This document shows positions 43,537 through 53,733 of a stretch of DNA of 64,000 bases, piece by piece. Numbering within the stretch: position 1 is the stretch's first letter; every line of letters begins with the position of its first letter. The stretch lies in NCBI RefSeq assembly GCF_003148765.1, contig NZ_QGGV01000001.1:800001-864000 (forward strand), read 5' to 3'. The notes beneath the pieces are model-generated. The model was not told the origin of the DNA. It worked only from the letters and a program-made list of their open reading frames with translations, and did no database searches. Position numbers and translations under genes: made by a program. Source of the DNA: Silicimonas algicola (GTDB lineage Bacteria; Pseudomonadota; Alphaproteobacteria; Rhodobacterales; Rhodobacteraceae).

Positions 43537-44478
43537 TCAACGGTGCTCGCTGTACCAGCCATAGGTCGACCGCAGGCCATCGTCGAGCGGGATGCTGGAA
43601 CGCCAGCCCAGTCGTGCGAGACGCGAAACGTCGAGGAGCTTTCTCGGTGTGCCGTCGGGTTTCGACGGATCGACTTCGATGCGTCCCCTGAACCCCGTCA
43701 CCGCGGCGACCTTCTCTGCCAGTTCTAAGATCGAGACGTCCTCGCCGGAGCCCACGTTGATGTGGCTGAGGCGGGGCGAGGTCTCGCGGTCGTATACCTC
43801 TTTCGGCAGCGCGTGAACGAAGAGCGCGGCCTCGGCCATGTCGTCGACATGGAGGAATTCGCGTCGGGGGGTGCCGCTGCCCCAGATCACGACCTTGTCT
43901 CGCCCGTCGCGTGCCGCTTCGTCAAATCGGCGTATGAGGGCGGGAAGAACGTGGCTGGTCTCGGGGTCGAAGTTGTCGCCGGGACCGTAGAGGTTCGTCG
44001 GCATGACGCTGCGGTAGTCGGTGCCGTGTTGCCGGTTGTAGCTTTCGCAGAGCTTGATGCCGGCGATCTTGGCGATGGCGTAGGGCTCGTTCGTCGGCTC
44101 GAGAGGCCCGGTCAGAAGCGCGTCTTCGGCCATCGGTTGCTCGGCGAGGCGCGGATAGATGCAGGACGAGCCGAGGAACAGGAGACGCCGGACGCCCGCA
44201 GTAAAGGCCTCGTGGATCACGTTGGCCTGGATCATCAGGTTCACGTAGAGGAAGTCGGCGGGATAGCAGTCGTTGGCCTGGATGCCCCCGACCTTTGCGG
44301 CGGCGAGGATGACCTCGTCGGGACGTTCGGATTGCATGAAATCGCGCACGGCCGCCTGGTCGGTCAGATCGAGGTCGGAATGGCTTCGGGTGAGGACCTC
44401 TGCCTGTTCCACGTCGAGACGGCGGAGGATGGCGCTGCCCACCATGCCCTTGTGACCTGCAAGAAAAATGCGTGCCAT
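43537..44478 (-). CDS. fcl: GDP-L-fucose synthase
   Basis: A 313-residue short-chain dehydrogenase (NADPH-dependent epimerase-reductase). It has the Rossmann motif [14 protein letters not shown], the catalytic [13 protein letters not shown] region and the [18 protein letters not shown] Tyr-x3-Lys pair, with the family [20 protein letters not shown]. It converts GDP-4-keto-6-deoxymannose, made by the adjacent gmd product, to GDP-L-fucose for polysaccharide synthesis. Confidence 0.95.
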   Translation of the reverse strand: MARIFLAGHKGMVGSAILRRLDVEQAEVLTRSHSDLDLTDQAAVRDFMQSERPDEVILAAAKVGGIQANDCYPADFLYVNLMIQANVIHEAFTAGVRRLLFLGSSCIYPRLAEQPMAEDALLTGPLEPTNEPYAIAKIAGIKLCESYNRQHGTDYRSVMPTNLYGPGDNFDPETSHVLPALIRRFDEAARDGRDKVVIWGSGTPRREFLHVDDMAEAALFVHALPKEVYDRETSPRLSHINVGSGEDVSILELAEKVAAVTGFRGRIEVDPSKPDGTPRKLLDVSRLARLGWRSSIPLDDGLRSTYGWYSEHR

Positions 44479-44488
44479 GTCCTGACCT

Positions 44489-45610
44489 TCAGTTCTCGAC
44501 CGCGACGGGCAGTTCATAGCCGTTGGCCTTCAGGAAGGCGTGGCGCCTCGCGTCGGCGAGGTCCTGCGCCACCATCTCGGCGCACATGTCTCGGGCGGTG
44601 ATCTCGGGCTCCCAGCCGAGGTCGAGGCGGGCCTTGCCGGGGTCGCCGAGCAGCGTCTCGACCTCGGCTGGGCGGAAGTACTTGGGATCGATCCGCATGA
44701 TGATGTCACCCGGCGCGACGGCGGGGGCCTTGTCCCCCCGGACGGACGTGACGCGGGCGACCTCGGTGAGCCCGGTGCCTTCGAAGGCCAGCGCGAGGCC
44801 CAGTTCCTCTGCCGTCCAGGTGATGAAGTCGCGCACAGAATGCTGCTTGCCGGTCGCGATGACGTAGTCGGATGGCTTGTCCTGCTGCAGCATCATCCAT
44901 TGCATCCGCACGAAGTCCCTTGCATGGCCCCAGTCGCGCAGCGCGTCGATGTTGCCCATGTAGAGGCAGCCTTCCAGCCCCTGGGCGATGTTCGAAAGCC
45001 CACGTGTGATCTTGCGGGTGACGAATGTCTCGCCCCGGCGCGGGCTCTCGTGATTGAAGAGGATGCCGTTGCAGGCGTACATCCCGTAGGCCTCGCGGTA
45101 GTTCACCGTGATCCAATAGGCATAGAGCTTCGCCACGGCATAGGGCGAGCGCGGGTGGAAGGGCGTCGTCTCGGTCTGAGGCGTCTCCTGCACGAGGCCG
45201 AACAGTTCGGACGTCGACGCCTGGTAGAAGCGCGTACGCTTTTCGAGGCCGAGGAAGCGGATCGCCTCGAGCAAGCGCAGCGTGCCCATGGCATCGACGT
45301 CCGCAGTGTATTCCGGTGCTTCGAAGCTCACGGCGACATGGGACTGGGCGCCGAGGTTGTAGACCTCGTCCGGGGCCACGTCCTGGAGGATGCGCGTCAG
45401 GTTCGAGCTGTCCGTCAGGTCGCCGTAGTGCAGGCGAAGCTGGGGGTTCGTCTCGTGCGGGTCCTGGTAGATGTGGTCGATGCGCTGCGTGTTGAACATC
45501 GAGGCGCGGCGCTTGATCCCGTGGACCTCGTACCCCTTTTCGAGGAGGAGTTCCGCGAGGTACGAGCCGTCCTGCCCTGTGATGCCTGTGATGAGCGCGC
45601 GTTTCGTCAT
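44489..45610 (-). CDS. gmd: GDP-mannose 4,6-dehydratase
   Basis: A 373-residue NAD(P)-dependent dehydratase with [39 protein letters not shown], and the [20 protein letters not shown] Tyr-x3-Lys motif. It supplies the 4-keto-6-deoxy intermediate to Fcl. The ATG at 45610 has a GGAAGAGA site. Operon order on the minus strand is vanZ-like, GT2, gmd, fcl, modA-like. Confidence 0.96.
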   Translation of the reverse strand: MTKRALITGITGQDGSYLAELLLEKGYEVHGIKRRASMFNTQRIDHIYQDPHETNPQLRLHYGDLTDSSNLTRILQDVAPDEVYNLGAQSHVAVSFEAPEYTADVDAMGTLRLLEAIRFLGLEKRTRFYQASTSELFGLVQETPQTETTPFHPRSPYAVAKLYAYWITVNYREAYGMYACNGILFNHESPRRGETFVTRKITRGLSNIAQGLEGCLYMGNIDALRDWGHARDFVRMQWMMLQQDKPSDYVIATGKQHSVRDFITWTAEELGLALAFEGTGLTEVARVTSVRGDKAPAVAPGDIIMRIDPKYFRPAEVETLLGDPGKARLDLGWEPEITARDMCAEMVAQDLADARRHAFLKANGYELPVAVEN

Positions 45611-45614
45611 GATG

Positions 45615-46406
45615 TCAGTCTCTTCCGGGGAGAAATTGATGCAGTTTCGAGACGTTCTTGAGGGCAAGCGTCCCGAACCCTCCCGCACCGTTTCGCCTGA
45701 TGGCGATGTAATCCTCGCGGCTCTTTCGCAAGACGTTCGCGAGAGAGCGGTTGCTGGCGCCCCCGACCCGCATCCGGGTGAAGACCGTTGGAACGTAGGC
45801 GAGCCTGATCCGGCCCGCAATCATCCAGCGGAGCATCGCGTCGTAGTCGGCAGCGATGCGGAGGTCAGGGTCATAGAGGCCATGGGTCTCGAAGACCTGG
45901 CGACGAAGGAAGAGCGTCGGATGCGGCGGCATCCAGCCCCGTCTGAGCTTCCGAGGCGTGTAGGGGCCCGAGCGCCAGCGGCGGATGATGCGGGACGGGT
46001 CCTCGGCCGAGACGTAGTCCAGGTCTCCGTAGACGCCGTCGACGTCGGGTCGGAAAGCTGACGCTACCGCCTCCAAGACGTCGTCCGAGGCGAAGAAATC
46101 GTCGGAGTGGAGAAGGCCGATCACGTCGCCCGTCGCGCGGCGGATGCCCCGGTTGATGGCGTCGTAGATGCCGCCGTCGCGCTCGGACACAAGGTCGGTT
46201 TCGGGACCCTCGAGGCGTCGGACGAGGTCGAGGGTACCGTCCGTGGAGCCTCCGTCCTGTATGACGTGCTGGTGGACCGGACGCGTCTGGGCGCGCAGGC
46301 TGGCTATCGCGTCCTCGATCGTCCCGGCGCGGTTGTAGACAGCCGTGAGGATCGAGATGGTCGGACGGGGGCCTTCGCCCGCGCTGCTGTCCGGCCTGTC
46401 GGTCAT
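45615..46406 (-). CDS. Family 2 glycosyltransferase
   Basis: A 263-residue GT-A enzyme: [24 protein letters not shown] at the N-terminus, [13 protein letters not shown], and the [32 protein letters not shown] block with the metal-binding Asp pair. This is the WcaA/WcaE-like class found in capsule and colanic-acid loci. It overlaps the VanZ-like gene (ATGA) and precedes gmd by 4 bp, so it probably transfers fucose or another sugar to the same glycan. Confidence 0.9.
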   Translation of the reverse strand: MTDRPDSSAGEGPRPTISILTAVYNRAGTIEDAIASLRAQTRPVHQHVIQDGGSTDGTLDLVRRLEGPETDLVSERDGGIYDAINRGIRRATGDVIGLLHSDDFFASDDVLEAVASAFRPDVDGVYGDLDYVSAEDPSRIIRRWRSGPYTPRKLRRGWMPPHPTLFLRRQVFETHGLYDPDLRIAADYDAMLRWMIAGRIRLAYVPTVFTRMRVGGASNRSLANVLRKSREDYIAIRRNGAGGFGTLALKNVSKLHQFLPGRD

Positions 46407-46702
46407 TGTGCGACGGGCTCCTTGCGCCGGCGCCGGAGCGCGGCGCGAAGCAGGAGGCCAAGGCTGGTGCCCACGACCATGCCGACCAGGTTCGACAGCA
46501 GATCCGTCCATTCGGCGCCACGCGCGAAGGCCGGCTGGACCACTTCGATGACGAAGCCAAAGAGAACGAGGCCGAGCAGGCCCCATTTGAGCCGCGGCCC
46601 GAGCCAGAGGCCGTGAGGGAAGGCGAGGACGGCATAGACGGCCACATGCGCCAGCGCGTTGCTGCCGTAGGAGGGCAGCGGCGAGACGACAGGACCGAGC
46701 AT
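46403..46702 (-). CDS. VanZ-like membrane protein (N-terminus uncertain)
   Basis: At least 99 residues: ALAHVAVYAVLAFPHGLW, GLVLFGFVIEVVQPAFARGAEWTDLLSNLVGMVVGTSLGLLL, the VanZ-like arrangement of helices with the conserved E-x(n)-Q and D-x-x-x-N. The first ATG (46702) would delete the first membrane helix: the upstream frame stays open and encodes LLWPALLLPPFATLYP with no ATG, GTG or TTG. A CTG at 46801, behind GAAGGCGA, could be the true start. Overlaps the GT2 gene by ATGA. Confidence 0.75.
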   Translation of the reverse strand: MLGPVVSPLPSYGSNALAHVAVYAVLAFPHGLWLGPRLKWGLLGLVLFGFVIEVVQPAFARGAEWTDLLSNLVGMVVGTSLGLLLRAALRRRRKEPVAQ

Positions 46703-46802
46703 CGGGTAGAGCGTGGCGAACGGCGGCAGCAGGAGGGCCGGCCAGAGAAGCCAGGAGGGCGGCGTGCGAAGGAGCCGGAGGATGGCGGAGAGAAAGGTCA
46801 GA

Positions 46803-47492
46803 AGAAGTTCGCCTTCGATTGCTTCAGGAAGGCATGGGGGAAATGACGGAGGTGCGCAACCTTGGGGGCTGCATGACTATGGTTGGCTGCTCATTATCGG
46901 CAGTTCGATTCGGTGGGCGGGCGGGAACTGGAGGGCAAAAGGTGAAGAACAGCCCCATCCAACGTACCGCCATGAATCTCGCCAGCGACCTTGGCAAAAC
47001 GTCGCTGCTGCCCGAGGCCATCCTGACGCGCCGACCGACGAACCGCTCCGCTCAGGCTCGTCGTCCGCGGTCACTGAAGCGGTCCAGATGTCGCCACTCG
47101 TCCCAGACGGTACTGTCAGATCAATTAGCCGGAAACGCCCGTTCCCGCGCCATCCGCTGTGGGGTGGACGCAAAGAATTTTCTGGGAAAGGCCTCGCAGA
47201 GCACGTAGCAGAAGAACAATCAGGCACCAGTTAGTCCACCAAATGAGTTTAATCTGTCATCCGGGATAACCGCTACTGGCGCGTCTAGGGCTTGACCAAA
47301 GCGGATACTCTGACAGAGCCGACAAGGTCATCCCTGCTCTCCGCGCCGCACGGTTTCGCGGGATAGGGGACGGCAGTTGTAGGAACACCGCGCCGCTGGT
47401 GAACTTCGAAACAATCTAACAGATTTGGCCGTATTCTGGCCATGTTCGACACCTAGTGCGTAGCGTACCAGATTTTAGAAAGGCTGATCGCA
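46803..47492. other. Gene-poor, lower-GC intergenic region
   Basis: About 690 bp with no recognisable protein on either strand; the open frames present have no family features or ribosome sites. Base composition is more AT-rich than the flanks. It separates the GDP-fucose operon from the divergently read GT-C gene and must hold both promoters. It could be the remains of an insertion or a transferred boundary, but no inverted repeats or transposase remnants were seen. Confidence 0.5.
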
Positions 47493-49406
47493 ATGCAACC
47501 GGGAATCCTTGTCCTGGTCGGAATATCCGCGCTTCTGGTGCTCGTCGGCACTCAAGTTTCACTTGGTATCTTTACAATCGACGAAGCAGTCTACCTTCAG
47601 GGCGCGGATACCTTTCGTCTGACCGGTGGGTTCGTCTTCGACAACGGCATTGAGAGGTTCCTCTCACAAGATCTGACTTGGGCGGGGTTCTTACCCTACG
47701 GGCCCAACGGGCAGACCACGCAATATCCGCCTGGAATGTCAATTCTGGGCGGCTGGCTGCTGAGCGCATTCGAGTTGCGCGGACTCCTGTTTCTGAACGT
47801 ATTTGCGACGGTGGGCAGTCTCTTCGTCACACGCGCCCTGGCTCGTTTGCTCTTCGACGACCAGCAAATCGCCCTTGCGGCCAGCCTGCTCTTTCTGCTG
47901 GGAACCTTCGTTGCAGAATACGCCTTCGCCTACTGGCCGCACATGCTATCCGTATTCGCGGTCAATCTGAGTCTTTTACTCTTTCTGAAGGCGCTCCTTT
48001 TCGGGAACTGCGTTTTTACGCTTAGCGCCTTGTCTGGTCTGGTTCTGGGGATGGGACTGCTCTTCCGAATCGACACAATTTTACTGCTACCGGTCATCGG
48101 CCTCCTAAACCTTCTATTCGTCCGGCGCTGGCAAGAATTCGTGGGGATCACTCTTGGCGGCATGGTCGGGCTCGCGGGTCCGGTGGTTCTTCTCGCGGCA
48201 ATCAACAGCCAACGCTACGGCACATGGAATCCGCTGAGCTATGGTCCATCTCAAGATGGAGGAGTATCGATCTCAAGCTACGGCTCCCAGTCAGTTGTCT
48301 TTCTAGGCCTCGGTGCGGGATTCGTGGCTACAAAGCTCCTCGGCGCGCGCGTGCCGGTTGACGTTCGGGGTGGGCTTTTGCTCGCTGTAATGGCGCTATG
48401 TGCGCTTCTAATCCCCGAGTTGCGGGGTGTTCTACTGGCCTATGGCAAAGGGGTACTCGATCTCATCATCAACGCTGCCTGGATCATCGACAACCGGGGC
48501 GGCGTGGTTCCCGGCATAGAAGGCACACTTCTTTTCTGGGGGCTTTCGAAAAAGGCGCTGGGCCAAAGCCTGCCCTGGATCGGCGTTCTACTGGCGCTTG
48601 TCGGCCTAGCCTGGAATGATAGACGAAAGAGCATCCTTATCCTCCTCTTGTTGATCGGGGTCTGGACCTTCCCTTTCCTCGTCCAGACCTGGCACGGAGG
48701 GCTGGGGGCAAACATGCGATATTTTCTGCCGCTACTGCCTGCGCTCTCCATTCTCGCCACGTGGGTCACAGGCCGCTTGCTAGCCGATCCGGCAATCTCA
48801 GCACGTCAGGGGCGACGCCTTCTGCTGGTCGGCGGGGTTCTTGGAAGCATGACCGCCTTTCTCTGGATGCAGCACGCTGAAGGTGGTCTCGCCAGCGCGC
48901 ATCAAAACTTCTCGACCTATGTCTTTGTCGCCGTAGCCATAGCTAGTTTCCTGACCGGCGTTTTCGCTTGGCCCGGATTGCGAAAGGGCGTGCTTCTGCT
49001 GGTCGGAATCGGGATAGGCACTGGGGTCTTCAACGGGATGACGGATACTTACATTGGTCAGTTGCGCCGCGCAGCTGCCGACGCCTTGCCTGATCTGACA
49101 GCGGGCTATGACGTCCCGGTCCTGATCTTTGACAGACTTTACAGGAGCGCAATGGTAACGCCCGATCAGTATGTAGCCATCCCGAGTGGCGCCTACTACC
49201 TTCCAGACCCGGTCCTAGTATTGGCGGCCATAGATGCCGAATTGCGGGTGGTCATGCCGGAAAGCATGGGCCGGATCTTTACCAAAAGCTATTCCGCCTT
49301 TAAAATCGACGGCGTTCCTCACGGCGAGGACCCGATGGTGGATATCACCCGGTCCGCTTCCTTTGATCCGGTGATCGGAGCCGACTATCCACTCCTTCAC
49401 CGCTGA
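47493..49406 (+). CDS. GT-C-type membrane glycosyltransferase-like protein
   Basis: A 637-residue integral membrane protein with about 11-13 helices. The first periplasmic loop begins TIDEAVYLQGAD with Asp30-Glu31, the position of the catalytic acidic pair in dolichol-phosphate-mannose-dependent (PMT/ArnT-like) enzymes. LPYGPNGQTTQYPPGMSILG and a soluble C-terminal domain follow. It probably transfers a lipid-linked sugar, perhaps made by the adjacent GT2. Codon use is slightly more AT-rich than the core genome. Confidence 0.72.
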   Translation: MQPGILVLVGISALLVLVGTQVSLGIFTIDEAVYLQGADTFRLTGGFVFDNGIERFLSQDLTWAGFLPYGPNGQTTQYPPGMSILGGWLLSAFELRGLLFLNVFATVGSLFVTRALARLLFDDQQIALAASLLFLLGTFVAEYAFAYWPHMLSVFAVNLSLLLFLKALLFGNCVFTLSALSGLVLGMGLLFRIDTILLLPVIGLLNLLFVRRWQEFVGITLGGMVGLAGPVVLLAAINSQRYGTWNPLSYGPSQDGGVSISSYGSQSVVFLGLGAGFVATKLLGARVPVDVRGGLLLAVMALCALLIPELRGVLLAYGKGVLDLIINAAWIIDNRGGVVPGIEGTLLFWGLSKKALGQSLPWIGVLLALVGLAWNDRRKSILILLLLIGVWTFPFLVQTWHGGLGANMRYFLPLLPALSILATWVTGRLLADPAISARQGRRLLLVGGVLGSMTAFLWMQHAEGGLASAHQNFSTYVFVAVAIASFLTGVFAWPGLRKGVLLLVGIGIGTGVFNGMTDTYIGQLRRAAADALPDLTAGYDVPVLIFDRLYRSAMVTPDQYVAIPSGAYYLPDPVLVLAAIDAELRVVMPESMGRIFTKSYSAFKIDGVPHGEDPMVDITRSASFDPVIGADYPLLHR

Positions 49407-49504
49407 CGGTACTGTTCCAGACTCGAAACATTCTTCGCTCTACGTCATAATTCTGCCTAGAACGAGCGACAAAACACGCGGCGACGCAGGTAAGGATCCC
49501 GCCT

Positions 49505-50494
49505 ATGCATCTCATTGTGCAGATCCCGGCTCTCAACGAGGAAGAAACCCTCGCTATGGCGATCAGGGCGATCCCTCGCGTGATCCCGGGCGTCGCCACC
49601 GTGGAGGTGCTGGTTATCGACGACGGCTCGACCGACCGCACGGTCGAGGTAGCGCGCGAGGCAGGTGCAGATCATATCCTTAGGATGGCTTCGAACGTGG
49701 GCCTCGCCCGGGCCTTCACCGCTGGGATCGAAGAAGCCCTCGCGCTCGGCGCCGATATCATCGTGAACACCGATGCCGACAATCAGTACGACGCAAGGGA
49801 CATTCCGGCGCTCATTCAGCCCATTCTCGATCGTGAGGCGCAGATCGTCGTGGGTGCCCGCCCAATATCCGAAATTGAAAGCTTCTCGCCCGTCAAGAAG
49901 ACTCTGCAGCGCCTTGGAAGCTGGGTCGTACGGCAGGCCAGCGACACCAATATCCCCGATGCGCCGTCGGGCTACCGCGCCTACGCACGGGACGCAGCCG
50001 CCCGGCTCTGCGTCATCAACACCTATACCTATACGCTCGAGACCATAATCCAGGCGGGCCGCAAACGCATCCCCATTACCTCGGTGCCGATCAGGGTGAA
50101 CACGGTCACGCGGCCGTCGCGCCTGTTCAGGAGCATGCGGGCATACATCCTGCGGTCAGCCAATACGATCCTGCGCGTCTTCGTAATCTACGCGCCTCTA
50201 AGGTTCTTCTTCACCGTGGCGGCGATATTCGCGGTCCCCGCGCTCTGGGCCATCGCCCGATTCCTCACTTTCTATTTCATGGGCCATGGGGCAGGGCATA
50301 TCCAGTCGCTCATTCTCGCTGCCGCCCTTATGGCCATGGCCACCGTCTTTCTCGCCGTGGGCGTCCTCGCCGACCTCATCGCAGCCAACCGAAGCCTTCT
50401 CGAGGATATCCGCGCGCGCGAACTTCTGCGCGCACCTCAATCGCGTAGCGAGTTGACCCGACACCGGGCGGCGAAACTTGCTGATGCGTCGTGA
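49505..50494 (+). CDS. Family 2 glycosyltransferase, polyprenyl-phosphate sugar synthase type
   Basis: A 329-residue enzyme: QIPALNEEETLAMAIRAIPR, VIDDGSTDRTVEVAREAGAD, and NTDADNQYDARDIPALIQPIL in the GT-A catalytic domain (about 1-230), then two C-terminal helices (about 235-310). This layout is that of dolichyl/undecaprenyl-phosphate mannose or glucose synthases, which could feed the upstream GT-C protein. The next gene starts inside its stop codon (GTGA). Confidence 0.9.
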   Translation: MHLIVQIPALNEEETLAMAIRAIPRVIPGVATVEVLVIDDGSTDRTVEVAREAGADHILRMASNVGLARAFTAGIEEALALGADIIVNTDADNQYDARDIPALIQPILDREAQIVVGARPISEIESFSPVKKTLQRLGSWVVRQASDTNIPDAPSGYRAYARDAAARLCVINTYTYTLETIIQAGRKRIPITSVPIRVNTVTRPSRLFRSMRAYILRSANTILRVFVIYAPLRFFFTVAAIFAVPALWAIARFLTFYFMGHGAGHIQSLILAAALMAMATVFLAVGVLADLIAANRSLLEDIRARELLRAPQSRSELTRHRAAKLADAS

Positions 50495-51693
50495 CGACCG
50501 AACCGCCAACTCCCGTTCTTGCCGACCCTGCGGACATCGGCCCCTCCCGGAAACCGGTGCTGGCGCGACCTGTTGTCTTCTGGGGCACCTACGATCTTGG
50601 AAAACCGCGGACCCGCATCCTGCGCGATAGCCTTCGGGGGGTCGGGGTCGAGGTCGTCGAGATCCACGCAGACATCTGGTGTGGTCACGAAGACAAAAGT
50701 CAGGCAGGGACGGCGACGATCCTGATGGTCCTTTTGCGCGCGCTGTTGGCGTACCCCGGTCTCGCCATTCGCTATCTCAGAGCGCCTGCGCACGACGCCG
50801 TCATCGTTCCTTATCTCGGCCAGTTCGACGTGCTGTTCTTCACACCACTCGCCTGGCTTCGAAGAAAGCCGGTGATCTGGGATATGTTCATTTCGCTTTA
50901 CGATACTGCGGTTTGCGATCGGAGGATGATCCGCGCGTCCAATCCGATTGCATACGGATTGTGGGCGCTGGAAAGGTGTGCCTGCCGCGCCGCCGATCTC
51001 GTGCTGCTCGACACTCCGACTCATGCGCGACGCATTGCTGATCTTTTCGGTCTTGGAGCGATACAAACCGATGCCGTTCCGGTCGGCGCGGAACCTGGTG
51101 TGTTTGGGCGGATCCCGCCGCACAAGCCCCACGACGGTCCGACCCTTATCCTTTTTTACGGGCAGCTCATTCCGCTCCACGGGATCGAAACGATCCTGAA
51201 GGCCGCTCTTTCTGAGCGAGGGCGGGAGCATCGCTGGCACATCATCGGCACTGGTCAAGACAGTTACCTGGTCGAGGCGGCCCTAGCGGCGGGCACCGCA
51301 CCACATGTTACATGGGAGCGCTGGCGCTCCTATAACAAGCTGATCGGCGCCATCGAAAAAGCGGATGTCTGCCTCGGAATCTTCGGCGCCTCCGAAAAGG
51401 CAGCATCAGTCGTGCCGAACAAGGTCTATCAATGCCTGATGGCCGGCCGGACAGTTATCACCCGCCGCTCCGAGGCGATCTCTGAGGCATTCCCAGTTTC
51501 GCACCCCAGTCTGGTCCAGGTAGCGCATTCAGATCACGTCGCGCTTCTGGACGCCATTGACGAGGCAAGAGGGAACGACTTTCCCGCGATTCCAGAAGAC
51601 TATGTGGCCGCCGCCCGGCCCGAGGACATCGGTCGTCAGCTCGTCGTCCTGATCTCAAATATCTGCGAAGGCACGTCCGCATATGCCCAATGA
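50491..51693 (+). CDS. Family 4-like glycosyltransferase
   Basis: A 400-residue GT-B type protein. The N-terminal domain starts PVVFWGTYDLGKPRTRILRDSLRGVGVEVVEIH; the C-terminal nucleotide-sugar domain has LILFYGQLIPLHGIETILKA, WHIIGTGQDS and ADVCLGIFGASEKAASVVPNKVYQCLMAGR, the E-x7-E-like region. GTG start overlapping the preceding stop. Sugar donor unknown; context is surface glycan or glycolipid synthesis. Confidence 0.88.
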   Translation: MTTEPPTPVLADPADIGPSRKPVLARPVVFWGTYDLGKPRTRILRDSLRGVGVEVVEIHADIWCGHEDKSQAGTATILMVLLRALLAYPGLAIRYLRAPAHDAVIVPYLGQFDVLFFTPLAWLRRKPVIWDMFISLYDTAVCDRRMIRASNPIAYGLWALERCACRAADLVLLDTPTHARRIADLFGLGAIQTDAVPVGAEPGVFGRIPPHKPHDGPTLILFYGQLIPLHGIETILKAALSERGREHRWHIIGTGQDSYLVEAALAAGTAPHVTWERWRSYNKLIGAIEKADVCLGIFGASEKAASVVPNKVYQCLMAGRTVITRRSEAISEAFPVSHPSLVQVAHSDHVALLDAIDEARGNDFPAIPEDYVAAARPEDIGRQLVVLISNICEGTSAYAQ

Positions 51694-52519
51694 TCTGAGG
51701 CAGACCATGACTTCAGGAGAAGGCGAAGTTGTCTGGCACGCGGATTTCGGGCCCGCCATGCCGAAACAGAACTGGATCCCCGCGCCGCGCTTTCTGCTTC
51801 GCCGTGACCGGATCAGGCGCCATTTGCGCGACGTCGCGCCCTGCCGCGTGATCGACATCGGGTGCGGCCCGGCGAGTATTCTTTCCGAACTGGCCGTCCG
51901 CGGTTTTGACGCCGTGGGCGTCGACCGATCCATTGATGCATTGGGGCTCGCCCGAAATCTTATATCTGCCGAGCGGCCGGTCACGCTTGAACCGAAGCTT
52001 CGGCCGGAGTGGAAGGAGAGTTTTGACCTTCTGTTGTCCTTCGAGGTTATTGAGCATCTCGAAGACGACGTCGGCGCCATGCGGGACTGGGCAGCGTATC
52101 TGCGCCCCGGTGGGCGCCTTCTGCTGTCGACGCCGGCGCATCCGGATCGCTGGAACGCCGCGGATGAATGGGCCGGCCACGTGCGCCGGTATGAACGTGA
52201 CGGGCTTATCAGGGCCGTCACCGACGCGGGCTTCACGGTAGAGACCGTCGAATGCTACGGATTTCCGCTCGCCAATGTCATGGAGGTCCTGCGTGCGCGG
52301 GCTTATGGCAAGGTGCTCGAGCGAAAGCGCCGGACCGCCGCATCGGCCGAAGCTCTCACTTCTGAAAGCGGCAGCGATCGGAGCGTAGAGTCCAGATACT
52401 GGAGCATTTTGTCCTCGAAACCGGTGGTTCTTCTCATGAAAGCCATGTGCCAGCTTCAGAGACCGTTCCTGCGCACAGATCTGGGAAACGGTTATCTCGC
52501 TCTTGCGCGCAAGGATTGA
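51683..52519 (+). CDS. Class I SAM-dependent methyltransferase
   Basis: A 278-residue protein overlapping the GT4-like gene by 11 bp. SAM motif I is RVIDIGCGPASILSELAVRGFDAVGVDRS, followed by FDLLLSFEVIEHLEDDVGAMRDWAAYLRPGGRLLLSTPAHPDRW, the methyltransferase_11/UbiE-like core. The C-terminal 60 residues are unmatched. It probably methylates a glycan or lipid made by the neighbouring genes. Confidence 0.88.
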   Translation: MPNDLRQTMTSGEGEVVWHADFGPAMPKQNWIPAPRFLLRRDRIRRHLRDVAPCRVIDIGCGPASILSELAVRGFDAVGVDRSIDALGLARNLISAERPVTLEPKLRPEWKESFDLLLSFEVIEHLEDDVGAMRDWAAYLRPGGRLLLSTPAHPDRWNAADEWAGHVRRYERDGLIRAVTDAGFTVETVECYGFPLANVMEVLRARAYGKVLERKRRTAASAEALTSESGSDRSVESRYWSILSSKPVVLLMKAMCQLQRPFLRTDLGNGYLALARKD

Positions 52520-52522
52520 GCG

Positions 52523-53425
52523 TTGGCGCACAAACTCCGCTACCTTGGAACGGCACTCGCCCTTGCGTTCATCGGCTACGTCATGTGGGGCGGCATAGGC
52601 GATTTGCCCGAGGTGGACCTTCGCTCCACCTCGGCGCTTTCCAAAATCGCTCTGGCGCTTCTAGCCTATGCCCTGTCACAAGTGATCGGAGCCCTCGCCT
52701 GGCGGTGGATCCTGAGCGTCTGGTCCGTTTCCCTTGCACCAGGCCGAGCGGAAAGCCAGCACCTTGTGTCGCAAATCGGCAAGTACGTGCCCGGAAACGT
52801 TGGACAGTTCGTCGGCCGTTTTGCTCTCGCCCGGCAGGATGGAGTGCCGTTGCCGGTCATCGGTCTGGCGACGCTTTTCGAGATCGGGCTGCTGATCGGC
52901 ACCGGCGCGCTTCTGGTGGTTGGGTTCGCCACGTGCCTGCCGGGCTATGCTGACGCACTTCTTTCTTCGACCACGATCCCCGACTTCGGTGAGGCCGTCT
53001 GGATCGTACCCGGTCTGGCCGCCTGCGCTGCGATCGTTTCAGGAGGGGTCTTGTTTCGCGAAATGCGCCGCCAGCATTTGCCCGCCGCTCGTCCGGCAAG
53101 GTTCGCCGTGCCGGTCCTTCTCTACGCGGCCGGCTTCACTGTGCTCGGCATCTCCCTGTCTCTCGTTTCGGCCGTTGTTGCGCCGGACACCGGGGTCTCG
53201 GTCGGCTTCGCCACAATCCTCTTTGCAGTGGCCTGGATCGCAGGATTCGTCATGCCGGGCGCGCCGGGCGGGGTCGGCATCAGAGACGGGATTCTCGCCG
53301 TCGGTCTGGGGCTTGTGGTGGGCGACGGGGCAGGGTTGGCCGTTGCCCTCCTGCATCGCAGCGTCACCACAGTTGGGGATGTGGGCATTTTCGGGGTCGG
53401 CTGTGTCGTGCGCCGGAGTACTTAG
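52523..53425 (+). CDS. Lysylphosphatidylglycerol synthase TM-region / UPF0104 family protein
   Basis: A 300-residue integral membrane protein with about 8 helices: ALAWRWILSVW, SQIGKYVPGNVGQFVGRFALARQDGV (a family hallmark) and FVMPGAPGGVGIRDGILAVGLG. Related proteins act as flippases or in lipid and glycan modification; there is no aminoacyl-transferase domain. The TTG start is inferred: AAGGA lies about 8 bases upstream and the preceding gene stops 3 bp before it. Confidence 0.85.
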   Translation: MAHKLRYLGTALALAFIGYVMWGGIGDLPEVDLRSTSALSKIALALLAYALSQVIGALAWRWILSVWSVSLAPGRAESQHLVSQIGKYVPGNVGQFVGRFALARQDGVPLPVIGLATLFEIGLLIGTGALLVVGFATCLPGYADALLSSTTIPDFGEAVWIVPGLAACAAIVSGGVLFREMRRQHLPAARPARFAVPVLLYAAGFTVLGISLSLVSAVVAPDTGVSVGFATILFAVAWIAGFVMPGAPGGVGIRDGILAVGLGLVVGDGAGLAVALLHRSVTTVGDVGIFGVGCVVRRST

Positions 53426-53733
53426 CGGCTGTCAGGTACTGTCATTTGTGGACGGCTCCGGTTTTGCAAGGGGTTTCATAAGCGCCGTGGATCGAAAGCT
53501 GGTGCGGTCATTTGCCCGGCCTGTGCGCGCGGAGTCTTATTGAGCACATTCCGATTTCCGTCGATAGTTCGCAATTTGATGTTCATTGCTTGTGCAGGCG
53601 GCGCATAAAAGCGGCGGTTCAAGGTCGCGATGGGGCCGCGCTTGGCCCCTACTCCTCGCTCGCGGCGGGTCTGCCCGAGTCCGTGAGCCCCCTGGGAAAG
53701 GACATGTCTCTCTCTGACCGCAGAGCGGAGTGC
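53426..53733. other. Intergenic region between convergent membrane-protein genes
   Basis: About 308 bp with no recognisable gene, RNA or clear terminator. It lies between the converging LPG-synthase-TM gene and the CDP-alcohol phosphatidyltransferase gene. Confidence 0.5.

Noticed and set aside
46819-47227. Open frames on both strands in the AT-rich gap as possible genes
   Set aside because: No ribosome sites, no family features, irregular composition; left as intergenic.
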